A stretch of DNA of 64,000 nucleotides from positions 1-64,000 of the forward strand of contig JALHPG010000006.1 in NCBI GenBank assembly GCA_022842625.1, read 5' to 3'. Numbering within the stretch: position 1 is the first letter of the stretch; each line of letters begins with the position of its first letter. A model generated the notes under the pieces. That model was not told the DNA's origin. It saw only the letters and a program-made list of their open reading frames with translations, and made no database searches. The position numbers and the translations under genes were made by a program. Source of the DNA: Bacteroidia bacterium. Lineage in GTDB: Bacteria; Bacteroidota; Bacteroidia; B-17B0; Aurantibacillaceae. Of the stretch, positions 19,817 to 27,747 are shown in pieces.

Positions 19817-20109
19817 TATTCTTTATGGTTTTTAGAGTTAATTATTTTTTCTATTTTTTTTAATCGGTCTGAGAGAGAATCAATTTGTCTTTGAAAAACT
19901 TTTGATAGATTTTCAAATAAACTGACGTGAGTGTGAACCTCTCCGTTCAACTTATTTACTCGCTCTAACATTTGTTTAAAGTCTTTATGTAAGTCCTTTA
20001 AAAAATAACCGATTAATAAAAACAACAAACTGATAAGTCCTAGCAGAATGCTGTTTATTACTAAGAGGATTTCTGTGCTGTTCATTTTACTTGTGGTTTT
20101 ATATAACAA
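19816..20109 (-). CDS. Small membrane coiled-coil protein; first gene of the block
   Basis: TM LLVINSILLGLISLLFLLIGYFL then coiled coil; ATG overlaps next gene. Confidence 0.55.
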   Translation of the reverse strand: MLYKTTSKMNSTEILLVINSILLGLISLLFLLIGYFLKDLHKDFKQMLERVNKLNGEVHTHVSLFENLSKVFQRQIDSLSDRLKKIEKIINSKNHKE

Positions 20110-20243
20110 AGGTCAGGAGATAACGCGAGAGGCTTGGCGGGAGTTACCTATTAAAAGGGTTTTTACCTTTTCTTTACCGTAAATTAGCGTGTTTTACTTA
20201 CTTTTACCTATTAATAATTAATGTTCAGGAGAGAGAAAATAAT

Positions 20244-21620
20244 ATGTCAATTATAGTTAGTAATATCATTTGTAATGAAATACTTAATGCTTTGGTAAAT
20301 TCAAAAGGTTTAAATATTCAAGTCTTCTTAGACCAAAAATTCGGGATATCCAAAAAGGAAACTGTTGCTTTTTATGAAAGAAAGTTAAAAGATGAGGGTC
20401 ATGTTACCTATCACACATTGCCGGATAGATCATTATGCCACTACATTTCACCCTCTGGTGCCATTTTCCAAAAACATGGTGGATACCCCACTGATACGTT
20501 GACTTTAGCAAAGAACCTAATTGAAAAATCCGGGATTCAAGCTAGCACACCAAAAAGTTTTGATGAAACATTTTCTGATCTAAGTAATAAAACCATCTCT
20601 TCAATAAATCAACTCTCAAAAAGTACAACTGAAATAAATGACTTTATAACGGAAATAACCAAGATTAAAGAATATCTCGAAACAAGAATTACTGTAATAG
20701 GAAAAAACGAATTAGAACCATTTTATACAAAAATTTTGGTTTTTCTCAGAGATTATTACGGGAATGAAAGTGCAGAGGTGTCACAGTTTAAAAGAATAAA
20801 AAAATCTGTAACAACCAATCGCCTAATTCCGTTTTTAGTAAAAATTATTACTGAGCAGGAATTGAAAATAAAAAGGGTGACAAATGGAAAAACTAAACCG
20901 TCAATCAACGAACTAGGTGCTAGCGATTTAGAAGTTATGTCACGTCTTGGACATACTGTGAAAAAATTAATAAACCCCAATGATAAAAAGCTTATAAATT
21001 ATGTTTTAAACGAATGCGAAAATATAAAACAAGCGCTCGAATTAACGGAGTACTCTGATTTTGTGAAAATTAGGGGTCATCATACAGGAGTCGGGGCATT
21101 ATTAAACAGGATTTATATAAAAGAACAAAATCCGTTCAATCAGTTAACTGGTTCAATTAATAGAGATGAGTTAATTTCAATATGCACAATTGTTAAGCAT
21201 GATCTTGAAATAGAATTGCTTGATTCAAAAAGCATTTTATCAAATTTACATCCAAAAGTCCTTGAGGTTTCTGAAAAACAATTTAATAATAATCACTATA
21301 GAGATGCTGTTGTAAATTCATATATCGCATTAATTGAAGTTATAAAAGAGAAATTTCCTAATAAAAATGAATCTGGAAAATTAAAAGACGGAGTAGAATT
21401 GATGCAGGAAGTTTTTTCAAAAGGTAATCCAAAAATAAAATTTAGTGAAGACGGAGGTGAGCAGCAAGGAATGATGAATCTCTATATTGGTGCGGTAGGA
21501 GGAATTAGAAATAAATACGGTCATAAAACCAGTAATATCAAGGATGAAAAGTATGCGTTAGAACTTTTACATTTTGCCAGTGCTTTGTTTAGGTTATTTG
21601 ATGATCCTAGCATTTATTAA
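20244..21620 (+). CDS. TIGR02391/Ymh-like protein with C-terminal HEPN motif
   Basis: C-terminus VVNSYIALIEVIKEK...GAVGGIRNKYGHKTSN (RX4H) typical of the family. Confidence 0.6.
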   Translation: MSIIVSNIICNEILNALVNSKGLNIQVFLDQKFGISKKETVAFYERKLKDEGHVTYHTLPDRSLCHYISPSGAIFQKHGGYPTDTLTLAKNLIEKSGIQASTPKSFDETFSDLSNKTISSINQLSKSTTEINDFITEITKIKEYLETRITVIGKNELEPFYTKILVFLRDYYGNESAEVSQFKRIKKSVTTNRLIPFLVKIITEQELKIKRVTNGKTKPSINELGASDLEVMSRLGHTVKKLINPNDKKLINYVLNECENIKQALELTEYSDFVKIRGHHTGVGALLNRIYIKEQNPFNQLTGSINRDELISICTIVKHDLEIELLDSKSILSNLHPKVLEVSEKQFNNNHYRDAVVNSYIALIEVIKEKFPNKNESGKLKDGVELMQEVFSKGNPKIKFSEDGGEQQGMMNLYIGAVGGIRNKYGHKTSNIKDEKYALELLHFASALFRLFDDPSIY

Positions 21621-21832
21621 GTTTTTTTCACCTCCTTTTTGCCTCTCAAAAATTCCCAAATGTAGGAGAAGTCAAGATCTTCATATTTGCAATATTCTTT
21701 AATTGTAATGTGTTTTGTTTTCTTTTTTAGGGCATCCCTAATAGCAAGATGTAAAGTATTTGCAGTTTTATAACTTTGGCAACCCAATAGTTGCTGTAAA
21801 TCTTTAATACTTAAAAATATTCCGCCTTCCAT
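21617..21832 (-). CDS. Small HTH-like protein
   Basis: LSIKDLQQLLGCQSYKTANTLHLAIRDAL. Confidence 0.5.
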   Translation of the reverse strand: MEGGIFLSIKDLQQLLGCQSYKTANTLHLAIRDALKKKTKHITIKEYCKYEDLDFSYIWEFLRGKKEVKKT

Positions 21833-21848
21833 GATTGAAAAATTTTAA

Positions 21849-21872
21849 CCGACAAGCACGAATGCTTGTCGG
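21849..21872. repeat. Perfect inverted repeat CCGACAAGCA-CGAA-TGCTTGTCGG
   Basis: 10-bp arms, 4-nt loop, intergenic; possible terminator or REP-like hairpin. Confidence 0.75.
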
Positions 21873-21882
21873 GATGAAACAA

Positions 21883-22221
21883 TTAATTAATTTTTTTATC
21901 TGTTCTTTTGCATTTTGAAACAAAAACGATCGCATCAAAATTACCGTCAATTAAAAGGATGTCTAAAGCAGCTAACACCTGCCAATTCATTAACCTCTCA
22001 ATCTTTGTAATTAATTTTTCACGGTGTAATTTAATTGCAACATCGCTCATTTCATTTTCAAATATTTCTTCAACATCAATATCTGATAATTCTTTAACTG
22101 CCCTTCTTAACTTAACACAACTGATATAAATACTTGGTTTAGTTGCGCCTGTACTTAACCTGTTTCCGTCAATAGACATGTGTCTATTGAATGCCGAATG
22201 ATTTTCAAATGTACTATCCAT
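21883..22221 (-). CDS. Hypothetical protein
   Basis: 112-aa ORF between two HTH-type genes. Confidence 0.5.
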   Translation of the reverse strand: MDSTFENHSAFNRHMSIDGNRLSTGATKPSIYISCVKLRRAVKELSDIDVEEIFENEMSDVAIKLHREKLITKIERLMNWQVLAALDILLIDGNFDAIVFVSKCKRTDKKIN

Positions 22222-22233
22222 GATTTCTATTTT

Positions 22234-22575
22234 TTATTGGTTAGAATTTTCTTTTGATTTTAAATAAGCCTTGATTGACCAGAGAGGGATTATACATTTG
22301 CCAGTTATGCCATCAAGGTATTTTGAAAATAACTTCCCTTTGATAACCAGTTTTCTCACTGAACAGTAGTGCAGATGTAGCATATCAGCCGTTTCTTGTA
22401 TAGTATATGCTTTTGCTTCTTCTTCACTTTCTTTTAGTTCCTTAATTTCAGAACGCATTAGTGAAAGCTGATTGAATAATTCTGTTAAGTCTGAAATCTT
22501 AACTGTTGTGATACCTTCCATAGTAATTGATTTATAATACAAATCTCCGCCGATAAAAAGTTCGCTACCTGTCAC
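22234..22575 (-). CDS. Excisionase/MerR-type HTH protein
   Basis: TIQETADMLHLHYCSVRKLVIKGKLFSKYLDGITGKCIIPLWSIKAYL. Confidence 0.65.
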   Translation of the reverse strand: MTGSELFIGGDLYYKSITMEGITTVKISDLTELFNQLSLMRSEIKELKESEEEAKAYTIQETADMLHLHYCSVRKLVIKGKLFSKYLDGITGKCIIPLWSIKAYLKSKENSNQ

Positions 22576-22583
22576 CTAGCGAA
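22561..22583. repeat. Inverted repeat TTCGCTA-N9-TAGCGAA
   Basis: Read directly. Confidence 0.65.
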
Positions 22584-22714
22584 TGTTGGGAGGTTGATAA
22601 ATTCAATATTAACAGGCTTTCGGAAGGTTTAACGATAACTGTATTGATTTAGAACTATTGTTCCTTATAAATAAAATGTAAAATGTGTTTTTGGAAAATA
22701 GTTGTTGACAAGAC

Positions 22715-22747
22715 GAAAGTTCGCAAGGATACATGCTGCGAACTTTC
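22715..22747. repeat. Inverted repeat GAAAGTTCGCA-N11-TGCGAACTTTC
   Basis: 11-bp perfect arms. Confidence 0.75.
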
Positions 22748-22822
22748 TAACTTGATTTAGATGATATGATAAAAATCTGAATTATATTTTTTTGGCAATT
22801 ACAATGTAAATTTCTTTAAATC

Positions 22823-24529
22823 ATGGTTAAAAATAATCCTTTTCGCCTTGAAGAAGTGTTGCAAAATAGTATCTTTATAATGCTCATGAATGAACCTCAG
22901 GAAGATCTTGACGAAAAATATCAAAACGTTTTTGCCGATACGACAAAAGGAAATTCTATTCACATTTCTCAAGCTGAAAGTGGGCGGAAAGGTTATTTCT
23001 GCCAAGGATGCGGTAAACAATTAGAAGCAGTAAGGCATAAAGTGCCAAACCGGATAGATTACTTCCGCCATGTTCCAATGGATGTTAAACATGATCAAAA
23101 ATGTACATATAGAGATGAAACATACCGGCATAAATTAGCAAAAGAAGCGCTAGGCAGATTAAAACACATTAAAGTACCAGCCGTTTATAAATTTCCTTCT
23201 AAAGGAGAAGAGGGTTTAGCAAACTTATTAGTTGAATCTATTTTAATAGACGCACATTCCGTTGAAATGGAAAGAACCTTTTATGAGGATGAATCAGGCG
23301 AAATTAAATGGGGTTCGGGGCAAGGAGTAGATGAAAAGTATTTATTAATAAGACCTGATGTAGTCTTTTTTGATATAGACAAAAAACCTCTTCTTTTAAT
23401 TGAACTCGTTGCAACGCATAAACCTGACAATGAAAAAAAGGCGAAGTTGCGACGATTGGGTATTAATGCAATACAAGTTTCTATTCCAAAAGATACAGAA
23501 GCTGCAATAGAAGCAGCACTATATAATACAAAAAGAATTAAATGGCTATATAACAATGTCGAACAATCAACCACTTACGTATCAGTTCCCTTTTCAACTT
23601 CAGAGGGAATATCACAAATTGATGAACAGCAAAAACGATTTTTTGCAGAGACTTTCGAATGCCGACAAGCGGAAGTTAGAAACCTCATACGAACAATTAC
23701 AAGGGTGCTGGAATCTAAACAATTCGGAGAAGTTATCAAGCAGCTTGGAGACGATTTATCAAGAGTTAAGGGAAATACAGAGGAACATCAATCAAAATTG
23801 GACGGACTTCGAGAAGAGTATAGAAACAGAGCTGTTAAATCAGTTGAATCAGAAGAAGAAGAATTTGCAAAAAAGTTTGATGATTTTAACAAACAACAAA
23901 CTGAGTTTCAAAAATACTCTTGGGAATTGGAAACAAGATATTTTGCAAAAAGAAGCTCACTTAAAAGCGACCAAGAAAGCATTGACAGCATTGCAAATGG
24001 AGAAAGTCAGGGAAGAGGAGGGACTGCAATTGGCATTGAAAGCAGACGAAGAGAAGTTGAACGAGCTAAAGCTGAGATTGAAGAACTCATTAGAAAAGAA
24101 GAATCAGAAATTGCTAAGCTTGAACGAGAAGAAAATGGATTACCAGAACGATTTGAGCAACTTAGAGAATCAGTTATTACAAAATTTGCAACCATTGAAG
24201 GAAATGAAAAACGAGAAATGGAGGAGCTTGGACTCGAAGAGGCAGGATTACCAAAAGAGTTTGAGGAAAAAGAAGGAAAACTTTCAGGAGAATATAAACA
24301 GCTTGAGGATGAGCTTAGAGAGCAGTTTGAAAAATCACGAGAATACACAGATAAAATTATTATGTCAAGAGATGGAAAAGGAAATACCAAATTGCACTAT
24401 CGAATTCGTGGATTATTGGAGGCAAGGGAACTTCTCGATGATAGCAGCAAGGCACAAAGTTATAACCAAAGAAACAGAAAGGCTTGGAGAGCTTATCAGG
24501 ATGGGACTTACAAAGATTGGATTGAGTGA
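22823..24529 (+). CDS. CoiA-like N-terminal domain fused to long coiled coil
   Basis: GYFCQGCGKQLEAVRHKVPNRIDYFRHVP...HKLAKEAL; then ~300 aa E/K/R-rich coiled coil. Confidence 0.65.
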   Translation: MVKNNPFRLEEVLQNSIFIMLMNEPQEDLDEKYQNVFADTTKGNSIHISQAESGRKGYFCQGCGKQLEAVRHKVPNRIDYFRHVPMDVKHDQKCTYRDETYRHKLAKEALGRLKHIKVPAVYKFPSKGEEGLANLLVESILIDAHSVEMERTFYEDESGEIKWGSGQGVDEKYLLIRPDVVFFDIDKKPLLLIELVATHKPDNEKKAKLRRLGINAIQVSIPKDTEAAIEAALYNTKRIKWLYNNVEQSTTYVSVPFSTSEGISQIDEQQKRFFAETFECRQAEVRNLIRTITRVLESKQFGEVIKQLGDDLSRVKGNTEEHQSKLDGLREEYRNRAVKSVESEEEEFAKKFDDFNKQQTEFQKYSWELETRYFAKRSSLKSDQESIDSIANGESQGRGGTAIGIESRRREVERAKAEIEELIRKEESEIAKLEREENGLPERFEQLRESVITKFATIEGNEKREMEELGLEEAGLPKEFEEKEGKLSGEYKQLEDELREQFEKSREYTDKIIMSRDGKGNTKLHYRIRGLLEARELLDDSSKAQSYNQRNRKAWRAYQDGTYKDWIE

Positions 24530-24572
24530 AGAGAAATTCTTTAGATTATTGGATAAAAACGTAACGAACTAA
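23556..24572 (+). CDS. Overlapping +1-frame ORF, 338-aa coiled-coil protein (possible dual-coding gene)
   Basis: 338 codons open within the 568-aa gene; ATG start. Confidence 0.4.
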   Translation: MSNNQPLTYQFPFQLQREYHKLMNSKNDFLQRLSNADKRKLETSYEQLQGCWNLNNSEKLSSSLETIYQELREIQRNINQNWTDFEKSIETELLNQLNQKKKNLQKSLMILTNNKLSFKNTLGNWKQDILQKEAHLKATKKALTALQMEKVREEEGLQLALKADEEKLNELKLRLKNSLEKKNQKLLSLNEKKMDYQNDLSNLENQLLQNLQPLKEMKNEKWRSLDSKRQDYQKSLRKKKENFQENINSLRMSLESSLKNHENTQIKLLCQEMEKEIPNCTIEFVDYWRQGNFSMIAARHKVITKETERLGELIRMGLTKIGLSEEKFFRLLDKNVTN

Positions 24573-24599
24573 ATTTGGTAAACAAAACCCCTTTGTGTT

Positions 24600-25130
24600 T
24601 CAAATTTTTGGGTCTTTGGGAGGTAGAATTAAATACTGCCTGACTATAAACTCCCGATATTTCATAAGCCAAACAAAAGATGGCAATGAAATATAATAAC
24701 AATTTTCTGCTGGTTGATATCTACCAGTAACTAGACCGATATATGCCATTTCTCCAATAAACTCTGTAGTAAAATTTTTTTCATGTTTAAGAAAGGAATA
24801 GGTTTCCAATATTTCTTTAGGAGTATACCAATTTTGACCACTGTCGTAAAAAATCCCATACTTATATTTTAGATATTCAGGGGTTTTAATTGATGCGTCA
24901 TTTTTTGAAGCTTGCATAAATAAGTTATACACTATATGATCCTGTAGATTTTCAAAAGATTCTTGGAGGATTTCAATTTTTTTTGAATTTCGGTTTCCTC
25001 TACCTCGCAGCAAAAAAGCATCAAAAAGTTTAACTAATCTCCTTTCATTGAGATGGTTTTTAAAACAAAATTCGTCGTATCTATCTATTATAGCCTCAGG
25101 CAGAAGCCACACTGGTTCTTTAGAATACAT
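24600..25130 (-). CDS. Hypothetical protein
   Basis: 176-aa ORF, no recognised motif. Confidence 0.55.
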   Translation of the reverse strand: MYSKEPVWLLPEAIIDRYDEFCFKNHLNERRLVKLFDAFLLRGRGNRNSKKIEILQESFENLQDHIVYNLFMQASKNDASIKTPEYLKYKYGIFYDSGQNWYTPKEILETYSFLKHEKNFTTEFIGEMAYIGLVTGRYQPAENCYYISLPSFVWLMKYREFIVRQYLILPPKDPKI

Positions 25131-25328
25131 AAAAGGAATAATTATCTTAATCTATAACGCATGAAATTTACTTTTAGTTTGGTTTTAACATATCAATTTT
25201 ATAAGTGGTCAGTTTTTATGAGTGATTGGATAAACTTTCACATTGATTTAGAGAAATAAAGACAGAAATAACATTAAATTTAGAGGTTAATAAGCAATTA
25301 CTATACACAAAACCAAAATAAATCAACT

Positions 25329-25739
25329 ATGAAATTTAGAATTTTTTATGCTCCTCAGGTTTTTAATACATGGGAAAAATTATTTGTTTTAACATCTGAC
25401 GGTGTACTTTACTGTGAATATTTATTCAAATTTGCTCTGAATGTTATAAACGAGACTAATATTAACTATGAAACGTTTGCACCGAAAGATTATTCTTGGG
25501 GGAAAGGCGTTGAAGGAAATAAAGGCGTTGCTTTTACTAACTATCAAGGCTGTGAAAAGGAATTGACTTGGGAGGAATATTTAAATTTAAAGCCATCGGC
25601 GCTTCTATCGAAGTATAATGGTTCGATACCACGACAAATAGGATGGGTTCAAGAGTATTTAAAAAGAATTCACTTAACTCACGAAAATTGGGATAACGAC
25701 AATTATAAGAAGTTTAAGAATAATATAAAACTAACTTAG
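25329..25739 (+). CDS. Hypothetical protein
   Basis: 136-aa ORF. Confidence 0.55.
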   Translation: MKFRIFYAPQVFNTWEKLFVLTSDGVLYCEYLFKFALNVINETNINYETFAPKDYSWGKGVEGNKGVAFTNYQGCEKELTWEEYLNLKPSALLSKYNGSIPRQIGWVQEYLKRIHLTHENWDNDNYKKFKNNIKLT

Positions 25740-25845
25740 CTTTCAACAGTATAATTTCTTTTGTATCTTTGAAATAACAATTTGATACCCCAATGTGCCC
25801 CCAAAAAATAAAAAATAAAATATTTTCAACGATAGCAAGTCTTTC

Positions 25846-25878
25846 AGGCGGGAGTTTCAAATTCCAGCGGGATCACAA
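25846..25878 (+). other. tRNA 3'-end-like remnant; candidate island attachment site
   Basis: AGGCGGGAGTTTCAAATTCCAGCGGGATCACAA resembles T-arm plus acceptor, with no tRNA 5' half. Confidence 0.3.
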
Positions 25879-25879
25879 C

Positions 25880-25917
25880 AACCAAAAAAGCCACTCATTT
25901 GAGTGGCTTTTTTGGTT
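25880..25917. terminator. Strong bidirectional intrinsic terminator
   Basis: 18-bp perfect arms AACCAAAAAAGCCACTCA-TT-TGAGTGGCTTTTTTGGTT. Confidence 0.9.
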
Positions 25918-25930
25918 TTAAAAGGTTTTA

Positions 25931-26566
25931 CTAATTATTCGGATTACCGGCAGAGATCCATTTTTGGATAGCCGTAATATCACAAGACGAAAGTTGACCT
26001 GCATTTTTAGGCATTGCCGAAAAGCCGGATAAATGTTTTAAGCTTCCTAATAATTTATTGTTTGCAATAGAGCTTACCACGCCATTATAATCGCTTAGAT
26101 CAAAGCCCCCGCCCGGATTAGACGAATTATGGCAGCCCGTGCACCATGTTTGTATTAATGGTTTAACTCTTGCGCTATAAGTAAAATTAATCGTATCACA
26201 GCCTTTACAATTAGAGGTGTTTTTAGCGCCCATTTGTATCCAGGCTTTAATAGTGTAAACATCTTTTTTACTTAGCTTAGAATAAGGACTTTCGGGCATA
26301 GATGGATTTGACCCTTTTATGGTGTTATAGATTTCGCTTCTTAAAGGATGCTTAGCCGTAATGCCTTTCATAATTCCTGCATAAGTTGTTAGGTCGAAGC
26401 CCGATTCTTTTTCTTTAGAATTATGACACTCACTAAACGTACAGTTTGAAATAAAGATCGGCAACACATCCTCTTGAAAGCAAGCGTTTGGCGAATAGGT
26501 GTCTCTTATACACATAGTAAGGAACAAGATTGAACCTATTAAAATTAATGCGCTCGTTTTTTTCAT
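25931..26566 (-). CDS. c-type cytochrome-like exported protein
   Basis: Lipoprotein-like N-terminus; CTFSECH and CTGCH heme-like motifs. Confidence 0.65.
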   Translation of the reverse strand: MKKTSALILIGSILFLTMCIRDTYSPNACFQEDVLPIFISNCTFSECHNSKEKESGFDLTTYAGIMKGITAKHPLRSEIYNTIKGSNPSMPESPYSKLSKKDVYTIKAWIQMGAKNTSNCKGCDTINFTYSARVKPLIQTWCTGCHNSSNPGGGFDLSDYNGVVSSIANNKLLGSLKHLSGFSAMPKNAGQLSSCDITAIQKWISAGNPNN

Positions 26567-26604
26567 TTTATTAAGTTTTATTTATTGCGTGTAAAAATCA
26601 TTTC

Positions 26605-27741
26605 TTACTCTTCGCTTGTATTTTTTAATTGCATTAATAAAGAATAAGCACCCTTAGTAACAACTTCAAATCCCGAAAGATCTTTTCCGTCTAGTGTAAT
26701 TACTTCAGTAAAATTAGTTTCAGTGCTACCTTTCTTAATTTCCAGTAGTTCAAATTGCTTATTTCCTTTTGAGATAAATATAAAATCTTTTCCTTCGTGA
26801 CTAACAATAGCATCATCATTTATTGATTGAGTGTTATTCATCTTAATTTCCACTTCTGCATTCATATACATGCCGGGTAACAAAGTTTTATCGTAATCCT
26901 CAAAATGGCAATGCACTTCTGCGCTTCTGTCTAGCGATAATTCCTGGCTAATTAAAATTATTTCGCAAGGATGTTTTTTGTCGGGCTGATTATTATTAAA
27001 GGCAACTAATTTTTGTCCGATAGATAGTTTATCAAGATCTTTTTCAAATACTTTTAAATTTAAATGAATATCAGATGGATTGATAAGTTCAAACAAGATG
27101 TCGGCCGGGTTGACATATTTACCAATGTTTACATTTACTTTAGAAACAAATCCATCTATTGAAGAATAAACATTAACGCTTCGTGATAAATTAGATTCAC
27201 TAAGTTTTTCGGGATCGATATTGATCAGTTTTAATTTTTCGGCTAAGGCACTCAAAGCAATTTTTTGTGTTTTGTAATCCATTTCGCTTTGCTGAAAAAC
27301 TTTATCACTACTGGCTTTACTTATATTTAATTCTTTTTGACGAACATATTCGTTTTCAAAAAAGGATAATTTTGATTTAATGGTTAAATAATCTTGCTGT
27401 AATTGAATGTATTGCTGATCTTCCATAGAAGCAATTATTTCGCCTTTTTTTACATGCATGCCCGGTAATAATTTGGTTGATTTTAAAAACCCGCCTAATG
27501 GCATGCTCACCGAAACCATATTTTGTGGCGGCACATCAATTTTACCGTTTAATTTTAAAGTGGTAGCAATAGTTCTTTTTTCTAATTTCCCTAATTGAAT
27601 GTTAGCGCTTTTAAATTGAGCATCTGTTAGCGTTACATTGTTTTCAAGAATAGCTTGCGTTGATTCTGTTTCTTTAGCTTCTTTGCTTCCACAAGAGAAT
27701 AAAGCAAATGTGACAATAAATAGGATGATTATTTTTTTCAT
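26605..27741 (-). CDS. RND efflux periplasmic adaptor (CusB/HlyD family)
   Basis: Lipobox LFSCGSKE; barrel-sandwich segments, SVSMPLGGFLKSTKLLPGMHVKKGEIIASM. Confidence 0.85.
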   Translation of the reverse strand: MKKIIILFIVTFALFSCGSKEAKETESTQAILENNVTLTDAQFKSANIQLGKLEKRTIATTLKLNGKIDVPPQNMVSVSMPLGGFLKSTKLLPGMHVKKGEIIASMEDQQYIQLQQDYLTIKSKLSFFENEYVRQKELNISKASSDKVFQQSEMDYKTQKIALSALAEKLKLINIDPEKLSESNLSRSVNVYSSIDGFVSKVNVNIGKYVNPADILFELINPSDIHLNLKVFEKDLDKLSIGQKLVAFNNNQPDKKHPCEIILISQELSLDRSAEVHCHFEDYDKTLLPGMYMNAEVEIKMNNTQSINDDAIVSHEGKDFIFISKGNKQFELLEIKKGSTETNFTEVITLDGKDLSGFEVVTKGAYSLLMQLKNTSEE

Positions 27742-27747
27742 GATTTT

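Noticed and set aside
2003-20109. Tailed prophage, ICE or contractile injection system
   Set aside because: No terminase, portal, tail, sheath, relaxase, coupling protein or T4SS motif recognised in any product.
21849-21872. Hairpin CCGACAAGCA/TGCTTGTCGG as an IS end
   Set aside because: No transposase or matching second copy seen in the window; kept only as a repeat/terminator candidate.
24007-24390. 127-aa minus-strand ORF antisense to the CoiA-like gene
   Set aside because: Ser/Phe/Leu-rich antisense image of the purine-rich coiled-coil region; already explained by strand composition.
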